Positions 19,649 through 27,781 of a stretch of DNA of 64,000 nt are shown piece by piece (within the stretch, counting starts at the first letter, position 1; the number at the start of each line of letters is the position of its first letter). The DNA is taken from positions 1,674,001-1,738,000 of the forward strand of contig NZ_JAASRS010000001.1 of assembly GCF_011761475.1 (NCBI RefSeq), given 5' to 3'. The position numbers were made by a program, and so were the translations under genes. Below the pieces are notes generated by a model. That model worked only from the letters and a program-made list of their open reading frames with translations, was not told where the DNA came from and ran no database searches. Source of the DNA: Saccharococcus thermophilus (lineage in GTDB: Bacteria > Bacillota > Bacilli > Bacillales > Anoxybacillaceae).

Positions 19649-19662
19649 GCGGCAGCTCTTTC
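19631..19662. terminator. Bidirectional terminator between ypuF and ribT
   Basis: GAGCTGCCG and CGGCAGCTC pair around the ypuF stop codon, followed by TTTC on the plus strand. The minus strand has TTTGCTCTTTCTTTTTC after the stem, which can stop the rib operon. Confidence 0.7.
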
Positions 19663-19671
19663 ACATCGGTG

Positions 19672-20055
<384 letters not shown>

Positions 20056-20140
20056 TTAGAAAAGTTTTTGTCATTTTCTCATTACGTATTATAAACGTTC
20101 TTAATGATATTGTGAACTATTTCGTGCATTTTTACACAAC

Positions 20141-20605
20141 TTATGCAAGCGTCCGCAGCAAGTTCGCCATTTCAATCGCGCTTACCGCTGCCTCCCAGCC
20201 TTTGTTTCCTGCTTTCGTACCAGCCCGTTCAATCGCCTGCTCAATCGTATCCGTCGTCAGCACGCCAAATATAACTGGTGTTCCGGTCGACAACGCCGCG
20301 TGCGAAACTCCTTTTGCCACTTCATTGCATACGTAATCATAATGGCTTGTCGCGCCGCGGATGACCGCGCCAAGCGCAATCACTGCGTCATATTGCTTCG
20401 ATTCTGCCAATTTTTTCGCCAACAGTGGAATTTCAAACGCCCCCGGCACCCATGTGACGGTCACATCGTCTTCATTGACCCCGTGCCGCTTCAGGCCGTC
20501 AAGCGCTCCAGACAGCAATTTGCTTGTAATAAATTCATTAAAGCGGGAAACGACGATCGCGATTTTCAATCCTGTGCCAACCAAATTGCCTTCCATTACT
20601 CTCAT
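20141..20605 (-). CDS. ribH: 6,7-dimethyl-8-ribityllumazine synthase
   Basis: 154 residues. It condenses ArP with 3,4-dihydroxy-2-butanone 4-phosphate, the penultimate step of riboflavin synthesis, and assembles as a 60-mer capsid. Motifs seen are [41 protein letters not shown] with the catalytic His, and [17 protein letters not shown]. The start at 20605 follows AGGAGGAC. It is in the ribD-ribE-ribBA-ribH operon. Confidence 0.96.
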   Translation of the reverse strand: MRVMEGNLVGTGLKIAIVVSRFNEFITSKLLSGALDGLKRHGVNEDDVTVTWVPGAFEIPLLAKKLAESKQYDAVIALGAVIRGATSHYDYVCNEVAKGVSHAALSTGTPVIFGVLTTDTIEQAIERAGTKAGNKGWEAAVSAIEMANLLRTLA

Positions 20606-20678
20606 TGCTAGTCCTCCTATCTTTTCCATCCATCGGTTTCATCATAATACAAAACAGCAAAAGACGCGAACATATTGT

Positions 20679-21872
20679 TTAAAAATGGAGCATATGCCCT
20701 AACTTTTCATACTTGGTGCGCAAATATTTTTCGTTTTCTTTTTTAACTGGCATTTGCAGTGGAACACGCTCGACTACCTCAAGGCCATGCCCTTTTAAGC
20801 CGGCGATTTTGCGCGGATTATTTGTCAATAAACGCATTTTCGTCACACCAAGGTCTTTTAAAATTTGCGCGCCGATTCCATAATCGCGCAAATCGGCAGG
20901 AAACCCGAGCTTTTCATTGGCTTCTACCGTATCATAGCCTTGCTCTTGCAGCTTATACGCGCGTAGCTTATTCATTAATCCAATGCCGCGCCCTTCTTGG
21001 CGCATATATAATAGAACGCCGCGCCCTTCTTCTTCAATTTGGCGAAGGGCTGCATGAAGCTGCGGTCCGCAATCGCAGCGGTACGAACCAAACACATCGC
21101 CCGTTAAACATTCCGAATGCACACGGACAAGAATCGGCTCTCCCGGAACAATTTCGCCTTTTACGAGCGCCACATGCTCTTTTCCGTCGACTACACTTGT
21201 ATAGCCGACCGCTTTAAACTGGCCGAATTCTGTCGGCAGCATCACTTCTACTTCGCGCTTTACAAGCTTTTCTCTCTGGCTGCGATATTGAATTAAATCT
21301 TTAATCGTAATCATTTTCAATCCGAATTCATCCGCGATGTTGCGCAAATCCGGAACGCGTGCCATCGTGCCGTCTTCTTTAATAATTTCGCAAATCACCC
21401 CTGCCGGCTTTGCTCCGCATAACCGTGCCAAATCAACCGCCGCTTCCGTATGGCCGGCGCGCCGCAATACGCCGCCCTTTTTCGCGACAAGCGGAAACAC
21501 ATGTCCTGGTCGTTTAAAATCGCTTGCTTTGGCGTCAGGATCCAGCAGCGCCTGAATCGTCATCGAACGTTCATAGGCACTGATTCCCGTTGTCGTTGAT
21601 TTATGATCAATACTGACGGTAAACGCCGTTCCATGGGAATCGGTATTATGGTTCACCATCGGCGCAAGGTCCAGCTTGTCCGCCAATTCTTCCGTAATTG
21701 GCACGCAAACAAGCCCGCGCCCATATTTAATCATAAAATTGATCACTTCCGGGGTCGCTTTTTCCGCCAGTGCCACGAAATCCCCTTCATTTTCCCGTTC
21801 CTCATCATCGCATACGATAACTACTTCTCCTTGCTTCAATGCCTCAAGCGCTGCTTCAATCGTATCAAACAT
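20679..21872 (-). CDS. ribBA: Bifunctional 3,4-dihydroxy-2-butanone 4-phosphate synthase / GTP cyclohydrolase II
   Basis: 397 residues (ribA in B. subtilis naming). The N-terminal half is DHBP synthase, with [12 protein letters not shown] (metal-binding acids, about residues 22-33) and [15 protein letters not shown]. The C-terminal half from about 205 is GTP cyclohydrolase II, with the zinc cysteines in [20 protein letters not shown] and the catalytic stretch [10 protein letters not shown]. The two activities start the two branches of riboflavin synthesis. It is the third gene of the operon, regulated by the FMN riboswitch. Confidence 0.96.
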   Translation of the reverse strand: MFDTIEAALEALKQGEVVIVCDDEERENEGDFVALAEKATPEVINFMIKYGRGLVCVPITEELADKLDLAPMVNHNTDSHGTAFTVSIDHKSTTTGISAYERSMTIQALLDPDAKASDFKRPGHVFPLVAKKGGVLRRAGHTEAAVDLARLCGAKPAGVICEIIKEDGTMARVPDLRNIADEFGLKMITIKDLIQYRSQREKLVKREVEVMLPTEFGQFKAVGYTSVVDGKEHVALVKGEIVPGEPILVRVHSECLTGDVFGSYRCDCGPQLHAALRQIEEEGRGVLLYMRQEGRGIGLMNKLRAYKLQEQGYDTVEANEKLGFPADLRDYGIGAQILKDLGVTKMRLLTNNPRKIAGLKGHGLEVVERVPLQMPVKKENEKYLRTKYEKLGHMLHF

Positions 21873-21896
21873 CTTCTTGTGCCCCCTTTTTTTGCT

Positions 21897-22544
21897 TCAT
21901 TTATAGCCGTGTCGTTCCAAAAATTCGAGCGTAATCGTCGATTGCGCCGTTTCTTTTTTTCCTTCCATAAACTGGGCAACATATTTCCCGATCATATCGC
22001 ACTCAATGTTGACGATATCCCCTGGCTGTTTTTCCCCTAAAATCGTTTCCGCACGCGTATGGGGGATGAGGGAAATCGTAAACGTGTTATCCGTCAGTCC
22101 AAATATCGTCAAACTTGTGCCATCGACCGCGACGGACCCTTTTAAAATCATATATTGGCGCAGTTCCTTTGGAATCTCAATTTCGTAGTATACGGCATTG
22201 GCCGACGGCCATTTGCGGATGATCCGGCCGATGCCGTCCACATGCCCGGAAACGAAATGGCCGCCGAAACGTCCGTTTGCCGCCATCGCCCGCTCTAAAT
22301 TCACTTTCGAACCTTTCGTTAACGTACGGAGCGACGTCGCTTTGACCGTTTCCGGCATTACATCGACCGTAAACGCACGGTCGGTAAAGGACGTGACTGT
22401 CAAACAAACCCCATTGACCGCGATGCTGTCCCCAAGATGAACATCCGCTAAAATTTTTTGGGCGCCGATCGTCATCACAATCGCTTCACCCAACTGTCTT
22501 ATTTGCTCGATCGTGCCGATTTCTTCAATAATTCCGGTAAACAT
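21897..22544 (-). CDS. ribE: Riboflavin synthase alpha chain
   Basis: 215 residues made of two homologous lumazine-binding barrels. The first starts MFTGIIEEIGTIEQI and includes the motif NGVCLTVTSF; the second includes VDGTSLTIFGL near residue 135. It dismutates two lumazine molecules to riboflavin and works as a trimer. The gene starts 7 bases after the ribD stop. Confidence 0.96.
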   Translation of the reverse strand: MFTGIIEEIGTIEQIRQLGEAIVMTIGAQKILADVHLGDSIAVNGVCLTVTSFTDRAFTVDVMPETVKATSLRTLTKGSKVNLERAMAANGRFGGHFVSGHVDGIGRIIRKWPSANAVYYEIEIPKELRQYMILKGSVAVDGTSLTIFGLTDNTFTISLIPHTRAETILGEKQPGDIVNIECDMIGKYVAQFMEGKKETAQSTITLEFLERHGYK

Positions 22545-22551
22545 CCTCTAT

Positions 22552-23646
22552 TCACCCTTTATTGTTTGGTATGGCAACGATTTTTATATCGGGGCCGATC
22601 CTTTCCACTTGGCGAATTTGAAGTTCCATCACATCCGCCATATTGGCAAAACCGACCCCGCCGATTGGCGTCGGTGCTTGTTTTCCGCCGATGATTTTCG
22701 GCGCAAAATAGGCAACAATTTCATTTACTGCCCCCGCCTGGATAAAACTATCATGCACATGTGACCCGCCTTCGACAAAAAGCGAAGTAACTCGTTTTTC
22801 GCCAAGCACGCGCAATAATTCTTTTATATCGATATAAGGTGTGCCTAATGAAATAATCTGCACTTTTTCATTCTCATACCGCTTCTTTTTTTCGCCGCTG
22901 ACCTCACTGCCGACAACGATCCATGTTTCCGCTGTGCCGTCACGGATCACATTGGCATCGAGCGGGGTGCGCAAATGCGTATCCAAAACGATGCGGATTG
23001 GGTTTTTTCCGCCTTCTGGAAGTCTTACCGTCAAGCTCGGATTGTCGGCGATCACCGTATTGACACCGACAAGAATCGCATCATGCACCGCACGGTAGCG
23101 ATGCACGTCTTCCCGGGCAGCTTCCGATGTAATCCATTTGCTTTCCCCGGTCGACGTCGCGATTTTCCCATCCAGACTGCTCGCATATTTGAGCGTCACA
23201 AACGGCGTTTTCGTTGCAATATAATGGAAAAATACGCGGTTTAATTCATCCGCTTCTTCTTTCATCACGCCAAGCTGTACCTCAATTCCCGCCTTTTGTA
23301 GCTTTGCGATTCCCTTTCCGGCCACAAGCGGATTCGGATCCGTCGTAGCGATGACGACGCGGCGGACGCCCGTTTCGATCAGTAAATCGGCGCATGGCGG
23401 CGTCTTCCCATAATGACTGCACGGCTCCAATGTGACATAAACCGTCGCGCCCTTCGCCTTTTCGCCGGCCATGCGGATCGCGTGCACTTCAGCGTGCGGC
23501 TCCCCTGCTTTCAAATGGGCGCCCAATCCGACCACTTCGCCATCTTTCACGACCACCGCCCCGACAACTGGATTAGGAGACGTTTGTCCGATCCCTGCTT
23601 TGGCGATTTCAAGGGCCATGCGCATATATTGTTCATCGCTTCGCAT
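22552..23646 (-). CDS. ribD: Riboflavin biosynthesis deaminase/reductase
   Basis: 364 residues. The N-terminal deaminase domain has the zinc motif HAEVHAIRMAG (about residue 50) and LEPCSHYGKTPPCADLLI; the C-terminal reductase domain has KYASSLDGKIATSTGESKW and LFVEGGSHVHDSFI. It performs the deamination and side-chain reduction steps of riboflavin synthesis. The start at 23646 has AGGAGG upstream and is preferred to the frame start at 23718, which lies in the terminator hairpin. It is the first gene of the operon, about 500 bases downstream of the FMN aptamer. Confidence 0.96.
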   Translation of the reverse strand: MRSDEQYMRMALEIAKAGIGQTSPNPVVGAVVVKDGEVVGLGAHLKAGEPHAEVHAIRMAGEKAKGATVYVTLEPCSHYGKTPPCADLLIETGVRRVVIATTDPNPLVAGKGIAKLQKAGIEVQLGVMKEEADELNRVFFHYIATKTPFVTLKYASSLDGKIATSTGESKWITSEAAREDVHRYRAVHDAILVGVNTVIADNPSLTVRLPEGGKNPIRIVLDTHLRTPLDANVIRDGTAETWIVVGSEVSGEKKKRYENEKVQIISLGTPYIDIKELLRVLGEKRVTSLFVEGGSHVHDSFIQAGAVNEIVAYFAPKIIGGKQAPTPIGGVGFANMADVMELQIRQVERIGPDIKIVAIPNNKG

Positions 23647-23670
23647 CCTATTCGCCTCCTTTTTCCATAA

Positions 23671-23704
23671 AGAAAAGCCCCAGGCGAAACATCCTGGGGC
23701 AAAG
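23671..23704 (-). terminator. Terminator directly before ribD
   Basis: On the minus strand GCCCCAGG and CCTGGGGC form a strong stem followed by TTTTCTTT, ending some 20 bases before the ribD start. It is a candidate off-switch for the FMN riboswitch, though it is more than 440 bases from the aptamer. Confidence 0.7.
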
Positions 23705-23822
23705 TTATGTAGAATCACCAGCAGCGTATGTAAAAACCGTAAAGCGGGGCTCGTTTCCTTTTTTCAATCAACCGGCCGGCATAAATGGATATTATCAACA
23801 AACTGGTTGCTGCCTATCCCTA

Positions 23823-24010
23823 AAACCTCCGCATGACTAAGTCGGTGGGTTCTGGCGTACTAAAGAGTTTTTCCTACACCTGCGTGCAGATACTCACTCT
23901 TGTCCCAACAAACTTTCATGGACAAACACCTCACTGGGGTTTATTGCCCTGTCGGCTCGGTTCAAAACCGTTTTCCACTTCATCCCAAGACTTAAGTCAC
24001 GGGCTCTCGT
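23823..24010 (-). mobile_element. IS200/IS605-like remnant (subterminal palindromes; possible omega-RNA fossil)
   Basis: On the minus strand the segment starts with an imperfect palindrome around CCCGTGACTTAAGTC (23981-24006) and ends with another around CCCACCGACTTAGTC (23823-23851). These resemble the subterminal hairpins of IS200/IS605/IS1341 elements. About 130 bases between them, with GAACCGAGCCGACAGGGC and GTGAGTATCTGCACGCAGG, look like the structured 3' region that in TnpB elements forms the omega guide RNA. No tnpA or tnpB reading frame remains. It could be a small non-autonomous copy or a decayed right end. This is by pattern recognition. Confidence 0.5.
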
Positions 24011-24028
24011 GGTATACACTTTTGAATG

Positions 24029-24061
24029 AAAAAGGAACTGCGAAAAGCAATGCTTCCCCGC
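24029..24061 (-). terminator. Possible riboswitch-proximal terminator
   Basis: On the minus strand GCGGGGAAGC and GCTTTTCGC pair with one bulge and two G-U pairs, followed by AGTTCCTTTTTC. It lies about 90 bases after the FMN aptamer, the usual distance for an expression platform. Confidence 0.45.
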
Positions 24062-24150
24062 TCAAACAACCTCCGTTCGAAACGCTGCAAAGGCAGGAAA
24101 CACAAAGAGAAAATGCCTACGCAACACGAACGGGCAGTCATTTATGCGCT

Positions 24151-24283
24151 GTGATCCTTCTCCCATCCAGACTATACTGTCGGCTCCGGAATCGCACCGG
24201 ATCATGCCTATACGGCTCGCGGGCTGAGAAGCGGATCGCTTCATCACCGCCGGTCGGGAATTTCACCCTGCCCCGAAGGATAC
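24151..24283 (-). promoter_or_regulatory. FMN riboswitch (RFN element) of the rib operon
   Basis: The minus strand contains the conserved RFN blocks in order: TTCGGGGCAGGGTGAAATTC, CCGACCGGCGGTGAT, AGCCCGCGAGCC, GATCCGGTGCGATTCCGGAG, CCGACAGTATAGTCTGGATG and GGGAGAAGGAT closing the outer stem. FMN binding normally ends transcription or hides the ribosome binding site of ribD. The leader to ribD is unusually long, about 500 bases. Confidence 0.96.
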
Positions 24284-24311
24284 ACCGTTATGAAATTGAA
24301 AGTTTTTAATT

Positions 24312-24339
24312 ATTATATCACACGATAAACATTTGTCCA
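24312..24339 (-). promoter_or_regulatory. Sigma-A-like promoter of the rib operon
   Basis: On the minus strand TGGACA, a 16-base spacer and TATAAT lie about 30 bases before the FMN aptamer. Confidence 0.65.
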
Positions 24340-24358
24340 TTCTTCCATGGCGTTGTCG

Positions 24359-24448
24359 TTATTTGGCAATGAATATCCAGTAAATAGCTCCCCATAATAG
24401 GCTTGCTCCAAGCAGAAGAAAAAATAAAAGCCAATTGCTTCGCTTCAT
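24359..24448 (-). CDS. 29-residue single-pass membrane peptide, unrecognised
   Basis: A short frame beginning MKRSNWLLFFLLLGASLLWG and ending YWIFIAK. It has a positively charged start, one hydrophobic helix of about 20 residues and a short cationic end. The ATG is preceded by AGAGGTGAAAGA, a good ribosome binding site. It lies between the ppiB terminator and the rib promoter. I do not recognise it; it could be a real small membrane protein of the kind often missed in annotation. Confidence 0.5.
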   Translation of the reverse strand: MKRSNWLLFFLLLGASLLWGAIYWIFIAK

Positions 24449-24484
24449 TCTTTCACCTCTTGCTATGCGGCAACGATATGGAGA

Positions 24485-24520
24485 AAAGACTTAACAGCCC
24501 GCCGTCTGCTAAGTCTTTTT
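24485..24520 (-). terminator. Terminator of the original ppiB gene
   Basis: On the minus strand GACTTAGCAG and CTGTTAAGTC form a stem followed by TTTTCTC, just downstream of the ppiB fragment. Confidence 0.75.
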
Positions 24521-24528
24521 CCGCCCGT

Positions 24529-24765
24529 TTATTCCTCATCAAACACTTTCACTTCTTTCATGACATCGCCGTTTTTCATGGATTTTACTACATCCATTCC
24601 CGATGTCACTTGACCGAACACGGTATGGACGCCATCAAGGTGCGGCTGCGGTTCATGTACAATAAAAAACTGGCAGCTGCCTGTATCGCGCCCGCGGTGT
24701 GCCATCGAAATCGCACCGGTCACATATTTATGCGGATTGTGACCGGTTTCACACGGAATCGTATA
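24529..24765 (-). pseudogene. ppiB: Native peptidyl-prolyl cis-trans isomerase B, 3' half only
   Basis: The frame contains only the second half of a cyclophilin: [20 protein letters not shown], then [20 protein letters not shown] and [15 protein letters not shown], ending at 24529. The N-terminal half, with the FHRV segment, is absent; upstream of TATACG the sequence changes to the end of a serine recombinase gene. The native gene is thus cut by an element insertion, and its 5' half has been lost. Composition is like the flanking chromosome, unlike the complete ppiB copy at 26051. A fusion frame continues upstream to 24864, but its first 30 residues are not cyclophilin. Confidence 0.88.
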
Positions 24766-25612
24766 CAGCATCCCCCGTTCTATTGTCATCTGGTTCAAAA
24801 GACCCCTCCAAAGCTCTCTCAACTGTAATGTTAAACTTGATGACAATAGCCTCTTTGCTAACAACTACCTCCCTCAGTACTTGAGCCATCATAGCCTTTT
24901 TCTGCTCTATGGTAGTGGCGTTTTTATAAGTATCCACCCAATCCTCTAGCATGTGTTTTAGCTTGTCCAAATCAGAGCTTGTAACCTCAGCCTCTTTAAT
25001 CTCTTCTTTGAGCTGATCAATCTTAGACAGTAGCTCAATCTTTCTAGCTCCATACTCATCCATTTTTTTAGCTACAAAGTCTAGGCTCATACTAGACTTG
25101 CCTGCCATAACATCATCAAACAGCTTTTCTACATTGGCTAGAGCCTTACTAGCCTCCTCATATTGTTTCTCTAGCTCCTTAAGCTGTATTTTTCTTGCAT
25201 CCAATTGCTCAAAGTCAAAAGCATCTTTCTCAGCATTAAAGGCATCCAGTTTAATGGATTTAATAGCCTCTAACACCACCTCCTCTACCTGCCTGTCAAT
25301 AGACACAGCCCCAAACTGTCTCTGTTTGTGTCCCTCTGGATTATTCTTAGCATGATGACATTCATATTTATAATTTATATACTTGTGAACAGACCCATCT
25401 TTCCTGATATTTTTCTTTGGTGAATAGGAGGCTTTTAGCTTTTTCCCACAGTACCCACAGACAGCCAGTCCTGATAATAACACCTTGGAGGAGAGAGGGA
25501 CTCTGCTCTCAGAGGTTGCTCCTGATTTTTTATTTCTCTTGTCCATGATGTCCTGAACTTTCCTAAATTTCTCCTCAGGAATGATTACAAGGTCAGGATT
25601 AAAAGGCTGCAA
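24749..25612 (-). pseudogene. Large serine recombinase, C-terminal remnant
   Basis: 287 residues homologous to the later part of large serine integrases. A four-cysteine zinc ribbon with CGYCGKKL (near residue 55) and YECHHAKNN is followed by a long coiled coil (about 125-225, with many Lys and Glu) and a C-terminal tail. The N-terminal catalytic resolvase domain is missing; upstream the frame meets stops. The last residues ([12 protein letters not shown]) are read from the ppiB junction, the usual position of an integrase next to its attachment site. Base composition is clearly more AT-rich than the neighbours. It is unable to recombine on its own. Confidence 0.88.
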
Positions 25613-25782
25613 AAGCCACTCCTCTCTCTATGATTTATGTGCTTATGGGTGTATTTTGACTCTTTACCATAGGGTTAAGTATGTAACTATGATTATATAG
25701 AATAGTGGTATTTAGCACAACAATTTGTATAAAAATAGTAAAAAGAGTAAACCTCATTAGCTCACTCCTTGAAAATGGTTAG

Positions 25783-25941
25783 CTATATATACTGTCTAAG
25801 CTTCTGTTTAAAGGATTCACTGCTCAAATCTTTGCTAAATTCTAGGATTATATATCTACCATTCTTTTTCTCTACAGATGTAAGCCTAACAACATCGTTT
25901 GTTTCATCAATATATGGTTTGCCTCTGTATAGTATTTGCAT
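25783..25941 (-). CDS. 52-residue hypothetical protein on the ppiB element
   Basis: Begins MQILYRGKPYIDETNDVVRL and ends KQKLRQYI. The start at 25941 is preceded by AGGGAGGTATTACAGC, a near-perfect ribosome binding site; the frame reaches to 26085, but that part is antisense to the ppiB start. It is small, soluble and mixed-charge. It sits upstream of the recombinase remnant in the same direction and divergent from the element ppiB. I do not recognise it. Position would suit a regulator or directionality factor, but that is a guess. Confidence 0.6.
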   Translation of the reverse strand: MQILYRGKPYIDETNDVVRLTSVEKKNGRYIILEFSKDLSSESFKQKLRQYI

Positions 25942-26050
25942 GCTGTAATACCTCCCTAAGACTTTGATTAGAGAGGAAGATGCAGATTGTGACAGGTTAG
26001 CAGAAAGAGAGTTGTTTGTGTTAATATAAGCTAAGAAAGGAGTGGGTTTT

Positions 26051-26479
26051 ATGAAAACTGGATACATACTGTTAGAAAATGGCAATAAGATTGAATTTGA
26101 GCTTTTCCCAAATGAGGCTCCAATTACTGTGAAAAACTTTGAGCAGCTAGCTAACTCAGGCTTTTATGATGGGTTAAACTTTCACAGGGTTATTAAAGGC
26201 TTCGTTAGCCAAGGAGGCTGCCCTAACAGGGATGGGACAGGGACAGCAGGCTATACTATTCCATGTGAGACAGAAGGAAATCCTCATAAGCATATAGCTG
26301 GTGCTATTTCAATGGCTCACAGAGGGAAAAACACAGGCTCTTGTCAATTCTTTATTGTCCATGAGCCACAACCACATCTTGATGGACTCCATACAGTCTT
26401 TGGACAAGTTACTAAAGGCTTGGAGTATGTTACTGGAATGGAGCAAGGTACAGGCATCAAAGAAATTAGAGTAAAGTAA
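26051..26479 (+). CDS. ppiB: Peptidyl-prolyl cis-trans isomerase B, complete copy of foreign composition
   Basis: 142-residue cyclophilin catalysing proline isomerisation in protein folding, cytoplasmic (no signal peptide). The full motif set is present: [60 protein letters not shown] and [12 protein letters not shown]. The start at 26051 ([11 protein letters not shown]) follows AGAAAGGAG; the frame begins 9 bases earlier. Codon use is AT-rich and differs from the interrupted native copy in many synonymous and some amino-acid positions. It therefore looks acquired with the recombinase element, and would replace the function of the native gene. Confidence 0.93.
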   Translation: MKTGYILLENGNKIEFELFPNEAPITVKNFEQLANSGFYDGLNFHRVIKGFVSQGGCPNRDGTGTAGYTIPCETEGNPHKHIAGAISMAHRGKNTGSCQFFIVHEPQPHLDGLHTVFGQVTKGLEYVTGMEQGTGIKEIRVK

Positions 26480-26548
26480 TTGTAGATAGCAGAGGTAATA
26501 GCAGGGAAAGGAGCAGAAAGCTCTGTCTCTGTTTTTTGTTTACAGCTT

Positions 26549-26665
26549 TACTTAGCATCCATCATGGATTTGTTTTCTCGTAAAATTGTAGGCTAGTATC
26601 TTTCCGAGCGCATGACAAAGGAGTTAGTGATCAAAGCATTCAACCGGGCCATCAACAGCTCCTTT
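26549..26665 (+). pseudogene. IS3-family transposase (OrfB) fragment with nonsense mutation
   Basis: Reads YLASIMDLFSRKIVG, stop, YLSERMTKELVIKAFNRAIN. This is the integrase-core region of an IS3-type OrfB, where a Trp codon (TGG) has become TAG. No other part of the IS remains. It marks the right side of the rearranged ppiB island. Confidence 0.8.
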
Positions 26666-26832
26666 TTCATGATTGCGCATCACTATCATATCATTGTTGT
26701 TCATATAAAAAAAGTAATATAATGTACGGACATCCTGAAAAAAGAAGGTAGATAAGAAAAAGCATCTTCTGAGTAGAAAAAAGCAAATCGACGCGCTATA
26801 ATCAAGTTACCTTTACGAAGGAGGCTGACATT

Positions 26833-27738
26833 GTGAAACGACTGTTGATAGGATGTCTGCTTACATCGCTACTATTTACGCTTCCAGCCATGGCAGCAGC
26901 GGATACCGCGGAAGGCGATGTCATTATTACGTTGGGTGCAAACTTAACCGAGCAGCAAAAACAAAAAGTATTAGAAGAGATGAACGCGCCGGATAACGCG
27001 CAAATCATCACCGTTTCCAACGCAGAAGAACATAAATATCTCGACGGCTTAATCCCGAAAGGGCAAATCGGAACGCGAGCGATTTCCTCATCGATGATTA
27101 CGATCGGCGCCAAAGGATCTGGACTGGACGTGGAAACGCATAACATTACATGGGTAACGAAAGAGATGTATACGAACGCGTTGATTACAGCCGGGGTGAA
27201 AGATGCGAAAATTTATGTTACCGCTCCGTTTCCAGTATCCGGTACGGCGGCGTTAACCGGATTAATGAAGGCATATGAAATTTCTTCGGATAAAGTGATT
27301 CCGGATGAGGTGAAAAAAGTAGCAACGGAAGAAATGGTACAAACCGCAAAGCTTGGTGATTCCATCGGGCCGGATAAGGCAGTGGCTCTCCTTGCCAAAA
27401 TAAAAAAGGAAATCGCCAACAACCCACCGCAAACAGATGCGGATTTGCGCGCACTGATTGAAAAAGTAGCAAAAGATCTAGGAATTACTTTAAGCGAAGA
27501 CGAAATCAATAGCTTAGTGTCCCTCTTTCATAAAATGAAAAACGCGAATATCAACTGGGATCAAGTAAATGACCAATTAAGCAAAGCGAAAGATAAATTG
27601 TCCGCTTTTCTGCAATCGAAAGAAGGAAAAACGTTTATCCAAAACATTATCGACATTTTAAAGGAAATTTGGAACGCCATTAAATCAGCCTTTTCTTCTT
27701 CTGAACCGCAAAATAACCAGCAGCAAAATAGTCAGTAA
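26833..27738 (+). CDS. ypuA: DUF1002 protein YpuA
   Basis: 301 residues with a signal peptide (about 1-23, cleavage after AMAAA), so it is exported or anchored. The DUF1002 domain fills most of the rest, with VIITLGANLTEQQKQKVLEE, GTRAISSSMITIG and VTAPFPVSGTAALTGLMKAY. The C-terminus is polar and glutamine-rich. The first codon is GTG after AAGGAGGCTGACATT. Its role is not known; it lies next to ppiB and lysA as in B. subtilis. A TATAAT-like sequence near 26728 may be part of its promoter. Confidence 0.88.
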   Translation: MKRLLIGCLLTSLLFTLPAMAAADTAEGDVIITLGANLTEQQKQKVLEEMNAPDNAQIITVSNAEEHKYLDGLIPKGQIGTRAISSSMITIGAKGSGLDVETHNITWVTKEMYTNALITAGVKDAKIYVTAPFPVSGTAALTGLMKAYEISSDKVIPDEVKKVATEEMVQTAKLGDSIGPDKAVALLAKIKKEIANNPPQTDADLRALIEKVAKDLGITLSEDEINSLVSLFHKMKNANINWDQVNDQLSKAKDKLSAFLQSKEGKTFIQNIIDILKEIWNAIKSAFSSSEPQNNQQQNSQ

Positions 27739-27740
27739 AG

Positions 27741-27771
27741 AAAAAGGTGCCCAGAAAGAGGGCGCCTTTTT
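27741..27771. terminator. Bidirectional terminator between ypuA and lysA
   Basis: AAAAAGGTGCCC and GGGCGCCTTTTT form a stem with runs of A and T on both sides, serving both convergent genes. Confidence 0.85.
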
Positions 27772-27781
27772 CGTGATCTGC

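Larger units (their letters stand above)
24750..26540. mobile_element. Remnant integrative element inserted in ppiB
   Basis: AT-rich block between the ppiB 3' half and an IS3 fragment. It holds the recombinase remnant, a 52-residue unknown gene and a full-length ppiB on the opposite strand. The low-coordinate boundary is the attachment-site junction near 24750-24766, where ppiB sequence resumes at TATACGATTCC. The far boundary is not defined, because the matching attachment site and the 5' half of the native ppiB are missing, so a deletion must have removed them. The limits are approximate. Confidence 0.65.

Noticed and set aside
24529-24864. 111-residue frame as an intact short cyclophilin
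   Set aside because: The first 30 residues are recombinase and junction sequence in another frame; the N-terminal half of the fold, including FHRV, is missing.
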